A stretch of DNA of 6,408 nucleotides from Actinomycetota bacterium (GTDB taxonomy: Bacteria > Actinomycetota > Actinomycetes > Propionibacteriales > Nocardioidaceae), in NCBI GenBank assembly GCA_009702305.1, contig WLIH01000162.1:1-6408 (forward strand). Reading direction: 5' to 3'. Both the position numbers and the translations under genes were made by a program. The first letter of the stretch is position 1; each line of letters starts with the position of its first letter. The notes beneath the pieces are model-generated. The model was given only the letters and a program-made list of their open reading frames with translations, ran no database searches and was not told the DNA's origin. This document shows positions 1-6,408 of the stretch, one piece after another.

Positions 1-282
1 CAGGCTGGCGTCGTCGACCGAGGCCGAGCGTCGGGTCCGGAAGATGGTCATGATGATCGCGAGGCCCACGACGACCTCGGCGGCAGCCACGACCATCACG
101 AAGAAGGCCGCGATCTGGCCGTCGAGGTTGCCGTGCTGCTTGGCGAAGGCGACCAGGGCGAGGTTGCTGGCGTTGAGCATCAGCTCCACGCACATGAACA
201 CCACGATGGCGTTGCGACGCGTCAGCACCCCGACGCAGCCGATGGTGAAGAGGATCGCGGAGAGGACGACGTACTCCGTCAT
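1..282 (-). CDS. nuoK: NADH-quinone oxidoreductase subunit K (membrane), 3' partial
   Basis: NuoK (ND4L family) is a three-helix membrane subunit whose buried glutamates form part of the proton-transfer path along the membrane arm. The window shows 94 residues from the ATG with no stop before the left edge. The family is usually about 99-102 residues, so only a few C-terminal residues should be missing. Helices lie at about 3-21, 26-47 and 57-81. The essential glutamates are present: E33 in the VELMLNASN motif and E69 in the [11 protein letters not shown] motif, matching E36 and E72 of the E. coli protein. The visible end, SASVDDASL, is the conserved lead-in to the C-terminus. The start overlaps the nuoJ stop as ATGA and is preceded by a perfect AGGAGG, so it is well fixed. 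nuoL would be expected just beyond the left edge. Confidence 0.96.
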   Translation of the reverse strand, partial: MTEYVVLSAILFTIGCVGVLTRRNAIVVFMCVELMLNASNLALVAFAKQHGNLDGQIAAFFVMVVAAAEVVVGLAIIMTIFRTRRSASVDDASL

Positions 283-1097
283 GCCTGGTCCTCCTCGGAG
301 CTGGCCGTGGCGCCGTCGGTGCCGGCGGTCTCGGGCTTGTGGGTCGGATCGACTCCGAGGCTGGCCTGGATCTGCTCGATGTCCTCGGCCAGGGCCGGCG
401 CCGACCGCACCGTGCCGCGGGCGGCCAGGACGCGGGAGATCGAGGCCTCGGACGGCGTGCCGTCGGGCAGCAGCGCAGGGGTGTCGACGGCGTTGTGCCG
501 GGCGAAGACGCCGGGAGGAGGCAGCGGGCCGAGGTGCAGGCCCTTGTCGGCGTAGTCGCGGACCCGTTGCGCGGCCACCGACGCCTGGGTCGGCTTGGGG
601 GTGAGTCGCTCGCGGTGCGCGAGCACCATCGCGCCGACCGCGGCGGTGATCAGCAGGGCACTCGTGGTCTCGAAGACCACGACGTAGCGGGAGAAGAGCA
701 GGTTGGCGAGGGCCTGGATGTTGCCGCCCTCGTTGGCCTCGTCGAGCCCGACCGTCGCACCGAGGCTGATCTGGCTCAGCCCGATCACGAGCAGCAGGCC
801 CAGGGAGAGTCCGCCGATCGCGGCGTAGAGCCGCTGCCCGCGGATCGTCTCGACCACCGAGTCGGCGGCGTCGACGCCGACGAGCATCAGGACAAAGAGG
901 AAGAGCATCAGGATCGCGCCGGTGTAGACGATGATCTGGACCGCGAAGAGGAACGGCCCGTCGAGGTCGAGGTAGAGCACCGCGAGGCTGATCATCACGA
1001 CGGCCAGGAGCAGGGCCGCGTGCACGGCCTTGCGGACGAAGAGGATGCCGAGGGCGGCGATCACCATGATCGGCGCGAGGACCCAGAACGCGATCAC
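279..1097 (-). CDS. nuoJ: NADH-quinone oxidoreductase subunit J (membrane)
   Basis: NuoJ (ND6 family) is a small membrane subunit between NuoH and the antiporter-like subunits. Its third helix is known in complex I structures for a pi-bulge that takes part in coupling. The product has 272 residues. The hydrophobic segments lie near residues 4-21, 27-45, 50-74, 91-112 and 138-160. Residues 53-72 ([20 protein letters not shown]) are the family hallmark and include Y58. Residues 161-272 are a hydrophilic tail with [20 protein letters not shown] and an acidic Glu/Asp-rich end. E. coli NuoJ is about 184 residues, so the tail accounts for the extra length. The start is GTG at 1097, the only non-ATG start chosen here: it overlaps the nuoI stop as GTGA, has GGAGG 7 nt upstream, and the hydrophobic helix begins directly after it. 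The frame is open upstream to 1319, but that part is antisense-free overlap with nuoI and is Arg/Pro-rich with no family similarity. The stop TGA overlaps the nuoK ATG as ATGA. Confidence 0.95.
   Translation of the reverse strand: MIAFWVLAPIMVIAALGILFVRKAVHAALLLAVVMISLAVLYLDLDGPFLFAVQIIVYTGAILMLFLFVLMLVGVDAADSVVETIRGQRLYAAIGGLSLGLLLVIGLSQISLGATVGLDEANEGGNIQALANLLFSRYVVVFETTSALLITAAVGAMVLAHRERLTPKPTQASVAAQRVRDYADKGLHLGPLPPPGVFARHNAVDTPALLPDGTPSEASISRVLAARGTVRSAPALAEDIEQIQASLGVDPTHKPETAGTDGATASSEEDQA
290..295 (-). promoter_or_regulatory. Ribosome-binding site for nuoK
   Basis: On the minus strand this reads AGGAGG, a full Shine-Dalgarno match, ending 7 nt before the nuoK ATG at 282. It lies within the last codons of nuoJ (encoding the Glu-rich end), so nuoK translation is expected to be coupled to nuoJ. 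Confidence 0.85.
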
Positions 1098-1669
1098 TGA
1101 CCCGCCTCCGGTGCCGGGGCGGCGTACTGACCGCGGTAGTAGTCCTCGGCGTCGTCGGCCAGCAGCATCGCGTGCGGCGGCTGCACCATGCCGGGCAGCA
1201 GCGGCGCCAGCAGGTCGGACTTCTCGTAGATCAGGTCGGCACGGTTGGTGTCGGCCAGCTCGTACTCGTTGGTCATCGTGAGTGCGCGGGTGGGGCACGC
1301 CTCGATGCACAGGCCGCACAGGATGCAGCGCAGGTAGTTGATCTGGTAGACGCGGCCATAGCGCTCACCCGGGCTGAAGCGACCGGAGTCGTCGCCCTCG
1401 CCGTCGACGTTCGAGGCACCCTCGACGTAGATCGCGTCAGCGGGGCACGCCCAGGCGCACAGCTCGCAGCCGATGCACTTCTCGAGCCCGTCGGGCCAGC
1501 GGTTGAGCTGGTGGCGACCGTGGAAGCGAGGTGCGGTGGGGAGCTTCTCGAAGGGGTACTGCTCGGTGACGACCTTCTTGAACATCGTCCGGAAGGTCAC
1601 CCCGAATCCCGCGACGGGATCCCAGAACTGCTCCTTGAGGGTCTTGCCCTCGGACTGTGGCTCGGCCAT
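1094..1669 (-). CDS. nuoI: NADH-quinone oxidoreductase subunit I (2x 4Fe-4S ferredoxin)
   Basis: NuoI carries clusters N6a and N6b, which pass electrons from NuoG to N2 in NuoB near the quinone site. It has 191 residues. Two classic 4Fe-4S motifs are intact: C65-IG-C68-EL-C71-AWA-C75-P, and C115-IL-C118-GL-C121-IEA-C125-P. The N-terminal amphipathic region (about 10-35) matches the part that lies on the membrane surface in this family. Between the motifs, residues 84-100 form an acidic Gly/Asp-rich insert before the conserved [17 protein letters not shown] run. The start at MAEPQ is supported by the TAATG junction with nuoH (one shared base) and by GGAGG 7 nt upstream. The frame stays open far upstream, but that extension overlaps nuoH entirely and has no family similarity. 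The stop TGA overlaps the nuoJ GTG as GTGA. The C-terminal tail (about 150-191) resembles actinobacterial NuoI from memory and has no cofactor residues. Confidence 0.97.
   Translation of the reverse strand: MAEPQSEGKTLKEQFWDPVAGFGVTFRTMFKKVVTEQYPFEKLPTAPRFHGRHQLNRWPDGLEKCIGCELCAWACPADAIYVEGASNVDGEGDDSGRFSPGERYGRVYQINYLRCILCGLCIEACPTRALTMTNEYELADTNRADLIYEKSDLLAPLLPGMVQPPHAMLLADDAEDYYRGQYAAPAPEAGQ
1105..1109 (-). promoter_or_regulatory. Ribosome-binding site for nuoJ
   Basis: On the minus strand this reads GGAGG, 7 nt before the GTG at 1097. It decides the GTG start for nuoJ, since no ATG lies near the beginning of the first hydrophobic helix. It sits inside the end of nuoI. Confidence 0.8.
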
Positions 1670-3003
1670 TAGCTCTCCTCCCCCGACGTTGCTGCGACGG
1701 TGGGTCGTGAGTCGAACGTGAGAGGTGCGGCGGCGCCGCGCACGGCCCCGCCTGCCGGCATCGGCGGCACCGGGAAGGCGCCGGGACGCGGAGCGGCGGC
1801 CGCCTCGGGAGCGACCTCCTCGTCGTCCTGGTCGCCGATGAAGAAGAGCACCAGGAAGACCGCGGCGAGGATGCCGATGCCGATCAGGAGGTTCTGCTGC
1901 TCGAACCAGCCCTCCATCTCGGCCACCCGCAGGGTCGCGACGGCGACGATCCACAGCAGCGCGATCGGGATGAGTCGCTTCCAGCCGAAGGCCATGAACT
2001 GGTCGTAGCGCAGCCGCGGCAGCGAGCCGCGCAGCCAGATGAAGAAGAAGATGAAGGTCAAGACCTTGCCGAAGAACCAGATCACCGGGACGTAGCCCTC
2101 GTTGGCGCCGGCCCACACGTGGTCGATCCAGAACGGCGCGTGCCAGCCACCCAGGAAGAGCGTGGTGGCCAGCGCGGACACGGTCGCCATGTTGACGTAC
2201 TCGGCGAGGAAGAAGAGCGCGAACTTGATGGAGGAGTACTCCGTGTGGAAGCCGCCGACGAGCTCGCCCTCGGCCTCGGGCAGGTCGAACGGCGCCCGGT
2301 TGGTCTCACCGATCATCGCGATCACGTAGATGACGAACGACGGCACCAGGATCAGGCCGAACCACACGTCGTCCTGCGCGGCGACGATCTCCGAGGTCGA
2401 GACCGAGCCGGCGTACAGGAACACCGCGACGAGCGCGAGGCCCATCGCGACCTCGTAGGAGATCATCTGCGCGCTGGAACGCAGGCCGCCGAGCAGGGAG
2501 TACGTCGAGCCGCTGGACCAGCCGCCGAGCACGATGCCGTAGATGCCGATCGAGGCGACCGCCATCACGAACAGCACCGCGACCGGCATGTCGGTCAGCT
2601 GCAGCGGCGTGCGCTCGCCGAAGAAGTTCACCTCAGGCCCGAACGGGATCACGCTGAAGGTCACGAAGGCCGGGATCACGGCGATGATCGGCGCGAGGAC
2701 GAAGACCACCTTGTCGGCGGCCTTGGGGATGATGTCCTCCTTGAACATCAGCTTCGCGCCGTCGGCCAACGACTGCAGCAGGCCGAAGGGGCCGTGCACG
2801 TTGGGGCCGATGCGGTGCTGCATCCGGGCCACGACCCGGCGCTCCCACCAGATGTTGAACAGGGTGAGCAGGACCAGCACCAGGAAGATCAGCAGCGCCT
2901 TGACCAGGATCACCCACCAGGCGTCCTGACCGAAGGCCGACAGGTCGTCGGCCTCCATCGGCACGAGTCCCGGGATCACGCCGGCGAGGTGGGCGAGCAT
3001 CAT
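1669..3003 (-). CDS. nuoH: NADH-quinone oxidoreductase subunit H (membrane, quinone site)
   Basis: NuoH (ND1 family) anchors the peripheral arm to the membrane arm and forms the floor of the ubiquinone/menaquinone cavity and the start of the proton E-channel. It has 444 residues. Family signatures are [15 protein letters not shown] at residues 54-68, [20 protein letters not shown] at 235-254 (the acidic loop next to the quinone site), then EYSS, and [15 protein letters not shown] at 332-346. By eye I see about eight or nine hydrophobic segments, near 30-52, 97-122, 139-162, 184-206, 215-235, 261-284, 303-325, 345-364 and 370-391. Residues from about 391 form an acidic then Pro/Ala-rich hydrophilic tail of about 54 residues. 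E. coli NuoH (about 325 residues) lacks such a tail; I recall longer forms in actinobacteria. Two consecutive ATG codons (3003, 3000) could start it. The first is preferred because GGAG lies 7 nt upstream and it overlaps the nuoG stop as ATGA. The stop TAA shares one base with the nuoI ATG. Confidence 0.96.
   Translation of the reverse strand: MMLAHLAGVIPGLVPMEADDLSAFGQDAWWVILVKALLIFLVLVLLTLFNIWWERRVVARMQHRIGPNVHGPFGLLQSLADGAKLMFKEDIIPKAADKVVFVLAPIIAVIPAFVTFSVIPFGPEVNFFGERTPLQLTDMPVAVLFVMAVASIGIYGIVLGGWSSGSTYSLLGGLRSSAQMISYEVAMGLALVAVFLYAGSVSTSEIVAAQDDVWFGLILVPSFVIYVIAMIGETNRAPFDLPEAEGELVGGFHTEYSSIKFALFFLAEYVNMATVSALATTLFLGGWHAPFWIDHVWAGANEGYVPVIWFFGKVLTFIFFFIWLRGSLPRLRYDQFMAFGWKRLIPIALLWIVAVATLRVAEMEGWFEQQNLLIGIGILAAVFLVLFFIGDQDDEEVAPEAAAAPRPGAFPVPPMPAGGAVRGAAAPLTFDSRPTVAATSGEES
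1677..1681 (-). promoter_or_regulatory. Ribosome-binding site for nuoI
   Basis: On the minus strand this reads GGAGG within GGGGGAGGAGAG, 7 nt before the ATG at 1669 and inside the last codons of nuoH. It supports the MAEPQ start over the long upstream open frame. Confidence 0.8.
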
Positions 3004-5435
3004 GCCTCGGCTCCCTTCACGGTCACGCGGCTGCCGGGCGAGGCCAGGTCGGCCAGCACCCCGCCACCGGAGGAGTTGGCGGGCACCCACACGACGTCGT
3101 CGGGCAGGTCGGTGATCTCGGCGGGCAACGTCATCGAGCCGCGATCACCGCTGAGGGTCACGGTCGGGCCGACGGCGTCGTAGACGGAGCGCGACACCTT
3201 GGCGACGGCGGTGCGGGCGGTGGCCGCGAGGTAGGGGTCGCCGACCTGCATCGAGCCCAGGTCGAGCAGCTGCTTCCAGGTCGAGAGCGCCACACCGGGG
3301 CCGGACGGCGCCGCGGCGGGAGCGCCGCTCGCCGTGGCGGCCATGGTCGCGCGCGCACCGTCCCACGGTCCGATCTCGGCCATCTCGGCGCGCGCCTCGG
3401 GCACCGTGCGGAAGCCGAGGCTGCTGCCCTGCCCGAGAGCGGCGAGCTCCTCGGCGATGCCGGCGAGGATGCGAAGGTCCGGAAGGGAGGCCGGGTTGTG
3501 CAGGACCGCTTCGAAGGGACGCGGACGGCCCTCCCAGGTCACGAACGTGCCGGCCTTGTCGGTGGTCGGGGCGACCGGGGAGACCACGTCGGCGGCCCGG
3601 GTCACCTCGGTCTCACGCAGCTCCAGCGCGACCACGAACGACGCCGCGTCGATCGCCGCGCGTGTGGCAGCCGGGTCGCTGGTGTCGGCCGGGTCGACCC
3701 CGGCCACCACCAGAGCGCCGAGCTCGCCCGCGATCAGTGCGGCGACGATGGCGTCGGCGTCGCGGCCGGGGGTCTCGGGCAGCGAGCCCACGCCCCACGA
3801 GGTGGCGACGTCGACGCGAGCAGCCGCATCGGCGACGGGGCGGCCGCCGGGCAGCAGGGTGGGCAGGCACCCGGCTTCGAGCGCACCGCGGTCACCGGCA
3901 CGGCGCGGCACCCACGCCAGGCGGGCGCCGGACTTCGCGGCGAGCGACGACGCTGCGCTGAGCGCCCCGGGCGAGGTCGCGAGACGCTCGCCGACCAGGA
4001 TGATGGCCGAGGCGTCGATGCCGTAGTCGGCGTGGCCGAGCAGCGCGTCGAGCGCAGCCGCCTCCGCACCGGGAGCGGTGGCGATGAGCGTGCCGGCCAT
4101 CTTGCCGAGTCCGCGGGTCGCGAAGGGGGCGATGGCGAGGACCCGCAGCCCTTGCTTCGACGCCTTGCGCAGTCGCAGGAAGATCGTCCCGGCCTCGTCC
4201 TCGGGCTCGAGCCCGACCAGCACGACGGTGGAGGCGGTCTCAAGGTCGGCGTACTCGACCGTGCGACGCAGCACGACCTCGGCGCCGAGGAAGGCCGTCT
4301 CCTCGGCGGAGAGCGGACGTGCCCGGAAGTCGACGTCGTTGGTGCCGAGCGCGATGCGGGCGAACTTGGCGTAGGCGTAGGCGTCCTCCGCGGTGACCCG
4401 ACCACCGGTCAGCACAGCGCTCGCACCGGCCGCATGCAGGCCGCGCGCCGCCACGGCGAAGGCCTCGGGCCACGACGCCGGACGCAGCGAGCCGTCGCCG
4501 CCGTCCTCGACGCGGTCGCGGACCTGCGGGTAGGCGAGCCGGTCGGGCTGGACCGCGTAGGTGAAGGCGAAGCGGTCCTTGTCGGTGATCCACTCCTCGT
4601 TGACCAGCGGGTCGTTGCCGGCCAGGCGTCGCATCACCTTGCCGCGACGGTGGTCGACCCGGATCGCTGCACCGCAGGCGTCGTGCTCGGCGACCGACGG
4701 CGAGGACACGAGATCGAAGGGGCGCGAGCGGAAGCGGTAGGACTCGGAGGTCAGCGCGCCGACCGGGCAGATCTGGATGGTGTTGCCGGCGAAGTACGAC
4801 AGGAACGGCGCACCCTCGGCGATGCCGATCTGCTGCTGGGCGCCACGCTCGATCAGGGAGATGAACGGGTCGCCCGGGATCTCCTCGGCGAAGCGGGTGC
4901 AGCGCTGGCACACGATGCAGCGCTCGCGGTCGAGCAGGACCTGCGGCGAGAGGTTGATCGGCTTGGGGAAGGTGCGCTTCACACCGCCCGAGCCGGAGGT
5001 CTGGAAGCGGGACTCGCCGCGACCGTTGGACATGGCCTGGTTCTGCAGGGGGCACTCGCCGCCCTTGTCGCAGACCGGACAGTCCAGGGGGTGGTTGACG
5101 AGCAGGAACTCCATCACGCCCTGCTGCGCCTTGTCGGCGACCGGGCTGGAGGCCTGGGTGTTGACGACCATGCCCTCGGCGACCGGCAGCGTGCAGGAGG
5201 CCTGCGGCTTGGGGAAGCCGCGACCGTTGCCGGCGTCGGGGATGTCGACCAGGCACTGGCGACAGGCGCCGACCGGCTCGAGGAGCGGGTGGTCGCAGAA
5301 GCGCGGGATCTGGACGCCGACCTGCTCGGCGGCCCGGATCACGAGCGTGTCCTTCGGGACGCTGACCTGGATGCCGTCGATGGTGACGCTCACCAGGTCG
5401 ACGGCGGTCTCGGTCTTCTCGGGAGTCGCGGTCAT
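3000..5435 (-). CDS. nuoG: NADH-quinone oxidoreductase subunit G (iron-sulfur subunit)
   Basis: NuoG is the large peripheral-arm subunit of complex I that relays electrons from NuoF towards NuoI. As called it has 811 residues. An N-terminal 2Fe-2S ferredoxin domain carries N1b ligands C47, C58, C61 and C81. Next come the His-ligated N5 motif (H115, C119, C122, C128 in [14 protein letters not shown]) and the N4 ligands (C173, C176, C179, C223). The remaining ~550 residues form the degenerate molybdopterin-oxidoreductase-like domain, which in this family binds no Mo cofactor. The optional N7 site is lost: the CX2CX3CX27C positions are A249, D252, A256 and T284, and nearby C254 is off register. 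The ATG at 5435 was chosen because it lies 1 nt after the nuoF stop with a weak purine-rich site (TGAG) 8 nt upstream. An in-frame GTG at 5444 would add three residues and overlap nuoF, but GGAG lies only 3 nt before it. The stop overlaps the nuoH start as ATGA. Shorter than E. coli NuoG (about 908 residues) but complete. Confidence 0.96.
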   Translation of the reverse strand: MTATPEKTETAVDLVSVTIDGIQVSVPKDTLVIRAAEQVGVQIPRFCDHPLLEPVGACRQCLVDIPDAGNGRGFPKPQASCTLPVAEGMVVNTQASSPVADKAQQGVMEFLLVNHPLDCPVCDKGGECPLQNQAMSNGRGESRFQTSGSGGVKRTFPKPINLSPQVLLDRERCIVCQRCTRFAEEIPGDPFISLIERGAQQQIGIAEGAPFLSYFAGNTIQICPVGALTSESYRFRSRPFDLVSSPSVAEHDACGAAIRVDHRRGKVMRRLAGNDPLVNEEWITDKDRFAFTYAVQPDRLAYPQVRDRVEDGGDGSLRPASWPEAFAVAARGLHAAGASAVLTGGRVTAEDAYAYAKFARIALGTNDVDFRARPLSAEETAFLGAEVVLRRTVEYADLETASTVVLVGLEPEDEAGTIFLRLRKASKQGLRVLAIAPFATRGLGKMAGTLIATAPGAEAAALDALLGHADYGIDASAIILVGERLATSPGALSAASSLAAKSGARLAWVPRRAGDRGALEAGCLPTLLPGGRPVADAAARVDVATSWGVGSLPETPGRDADAIVAALIAGELGALVVAGVDPADTSDPAATRAAIDAASFVVALELRETEVTRAADVVSPVAPTTDKAGTFVTWEGRPRPFEAVLHNPASLPDLRILAGIAEELAALGQGSSLGFRTVPEARAEMAEIGPWDGARATMAATASGAPAAAPSGPGVALSTWKQLLDLGSMQVGDPYLAATARTAVAKVSRSVYDAVGPTVTLSGDRGSMTLPAEITDLPDDVVWVPANSSGGGVLADLASPGSRVTVKGAEA
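3011..3014 (-). promoter_or_regulatory. Ribosome-binding site for nuoH
   Basis: On the minus strand this reads GGAG within AAGGGAG, 7 nt before the ATG at 3003 and 10 nt before the adjacent ATG at 3000. The 7-nt spacing matches the other starts in this operon and favours the first ATG. It lies in the last codons of nuoG. Confidence 0.7.
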
Positions 5436-5436
5436 G

Positions 5437-6408
5437 TCAGGCACTCACTCCGGCGGTCGAGAAGACGGTGGAGGCGGCCGGGTCGATCGGGCAGCCCCCG
5501 TGGCTGAGGTGGGCGAGGTAGTCGTCGCGGAAGTACTTGATCGAGCTCGAGATCGGGCTCGTCGCGCCGTCGCCGAGCGCACAGAACGAGCGACCCAGGA
5601 TGTTGTCGCACTGGTCGAGCAGCAGGTCGAGGTCGGACTCGGATCCCTGCCCCTTCTCCAGCGCGGCCAGGGTCTGCACCAACCACCACGTGCCCTCGCG
5701 GCACGGGGTGCACTTGCCGCACGACTCGTGCTTGTAGAACTCGGTCCAGCGCAGCACGGCACGCACCACGCAGGTCGTCTCGTCGAAGAGCTGGATGGCC
5801 CGCGTGCCGAGCATCGAGCCGACCGAGGCGACGCCCTCGAAGTCGAGCGGGATGTCGAGGTGCTCCTCGGTGAGCAGCGGCGTCGAGGACCCGCCGGGGG
5901 TCCAGAACTTCAGCTGGTGACCGTCGCGCATGCCTCCCGCCAGGTCGATCAGCTCGCGCAGGGTGATGCCGAGGGGGGCTTCGTACTGCCCGGGGGTCTG
6001 CACGTGACCCGAGAGCGAGAAGATCCCGAAGCCCTTGGACTTCTCGGTGCCCATCGAGGCGAACCAGTCGGCGCCGTTGCCGATGATGCTCGGCACCGAC
6101 GCGATGGACTCGACGTTGTTGATGACCGTCGGGCTGGCGTAGAGCCCGGCGACGGCGGGGAACGGCGGGCGCAGCCGGGGTTGCCCGCGGCGACCCTCGA
6201 GACCCTCGAGCAGGGCGGTCTCCTCGCCGCAGATGTAGGCACCGGCACCGGCGTGCACCACGATGTCGAGGTCGTAGCCCGAGCCGTGGATGTCGGTGCC
6301 GAGGTGCCCCGCGGCGTACGCCTCGGCGACGGCGGCCTGGACCCGGCGGATGACGTGCAGCACCTCGCCGCGGATGTAGATGAACGCCTTGTTGGCGCGG
6401 ATGGCGTA
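5437..6408 (-). CDS. nuoF: NADH-quinone oxidoreductase subunit F (NADH/FMN-binding), 5' partial
   Basis: NuoF is the cytoplasmic subunit of complex I that oxidises NADH through FMN and passes electrons to the 4Fe-4S cluster N3. The window shows 323 residues plus the stop. The frame is open to the right edge, so the start lies outside. Against a usual length of roughly 430-450 residues, about 110-120 N-terminal residues, including the Gly-rich FMN/NADH loop, are missing. Visible residues 54-67 read [14 protein letters not shown], the hallmark nucleotide/FMN-binding segment, followed by the conserved [14 protein letters not shown] stretch. The N3 ligands are complete: a CGKCTPC motif with Cys at visible residues 230, 233 and 236, and the distal Cys at 276 in FCALGD. 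The gene ends in TGA, 1 nt before the preferred nuoG start. The GTG at 6361-6363 is internal, not a start: conserved-looking coding sequence continues upstream of it. Identification is secure. The short tail after the N3 region is unremarkable. Confidence 0.97.
   Translation of the reverse strand, partial: YAIRANKAFIYIRGEVLHVIRRVQAAVAEAYAAGHLGTDIHGSGYDLDIVVHAGAGAYICGEETALLEGLEGRRGQPRLRPPFPAVAGLYASPTVINNVESIASVPSIIGNGADWFASMGTEKSKGFGIFSLSGHVQTPGQYEAPLGITLRELIDLAGGMRDGHQLKFWTPGGSSTPLLTEEHLDIPLDFEGVASVGSMLGTRAIQLFDETTCVVRAVLRWTEFYKHESCGKCTPCREGTWWLVQTLAALEKGQGSESDLDLLLDQCDNILGRSFCALGDGATSPISSSIKYFRDDYLAHLSHGGCPIDPAASTVFSTAGVSA

Noticed and set aside
339..1100. A 253-residue open frame on the plus strand, antisense to nuoJ.
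   Set aside because: It has the same highly charged composition mirroring membrane-helix codons; nuoJ on the other strand is well supported.
1098..1319. Upstream extension of the nuoJ frame.
   Set aside because: This part overlaps nuoI in another frame and is Arg/Pro/Ala-rich. The GTG at 1097 with a good ribosome-binding site begins right before the first helix.
1670..2116. Upstream extension of the nuoI frame into nuoH.
   Set aside because: It overlaps nuoH fully, shows no ferredoxin-family sequence, and the ATG at 1669 has a clear ribosome-binding site.
2119..3183. A 354-residue open frame on the plus strand, antisense to nuoH.
   Set aside because: Its translation is rich in His, Glu, Asp and Arg, typical of the complement of codons for hydrophobic membrane helices. 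It has no family signature and nuoH is certain.
4370..4385. Short GTAGGC tandem pattern.
   Set aside because: It encodes alternating Ala-Tyr in NuoG with the preferred codons; only two or three units.
3498..5507. A 669-residue open frame on the plus strand, antisense to nuoG.
   Set aside because: It lies opposite nuoG, whose Fe-S motifs are clear. Its translation is Arg/Gly/Asp-rich and low in recognisable motifs, as expected for an antisense frame in GC-rich coding DNA.
6192..6210. 9-bp tandem duplication (GACCCTCGA twice).
   Set aside because: It encodes a Leu-Glu-Gly repeat within the conserved NuoF nucleotide-binding region, so it is explained by protein sequence and codon bias, not by a repeat element.
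1..6408. A hidden mobile element, RNA gene, CRISPR array, promoter or terminator.
   Set aside because: The six overlapping genes cover essentially every base. I saw no tRNA-like fold, repeat array, terminal inverted repeats or hairpin followed by a T-run on either strand.

Overview
The window is a continuous stretch of the operon for respiratory complex I (type I NADH:quinone oxidoreductase, NDH-1). All six genes lie on the minus strand and read from the right edge to the left: nuoF (5' part cut off by the window), nuoG, nuoH, nuoI, nuoJ and nuoK (missing only its last few codons). This is the canonical bacterial order F-G-H-I-J-K. nuoA-E would be expected beyond the right edge and nuoL-N beyond the left edge.

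The DNA is very GC-rich, with a strong G/C preference at third codon positions, which is why long shadow frames run antisense to the genes. Several protein features resemble high-GC Actinobacteria, and probably a Nocardioides-like lineage: NuoJ with a cytoplasmic C-terminal tail of about 110 residues, NuoH with a Pro/Ala-rich C-terminal tail, and NuoI with an acidic insert between its two ferredoxin motifs. The genus-level guess is inference from remembered sequence style, not from a search.

Layout from right to left: NuoF (FMN, cluster N3) takes electrons from NADH. NuoG (N1b, N5, N4) and NuoI (N6a, N6b) pass them along the peripheral arm. NuoH forms the membrane-embedded heel of the quinone site and the E-channel. 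NuoJ and NuoK are antiporter-linked membrane subunits that couple quinone reduction to proton transfer. There is essentially no intergenic DNA: nuoF and nuoG are 1 nt apart, and the other four junctions overlap by 4, 1, 4 and 4 bases (G/H, H/I, I/J, J/K). This points to one transcript with translational coupling. At the H, I, J and K starts a purine-rich ribosome-binding site lies exactly 7 nt before the start codon, inside the preceding gene. No internal promoter or terminator could be supported.

I found no undescribed system. The most notable observation is that NuoG lacks all four cysteines expected at the optional N7 iron-sulfur site (Ala, Asp, Ala and Thr occupy the positions), while every ligand of N1b, N5 and N4 is intact. 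The rest is ordinary core energy metabolism.
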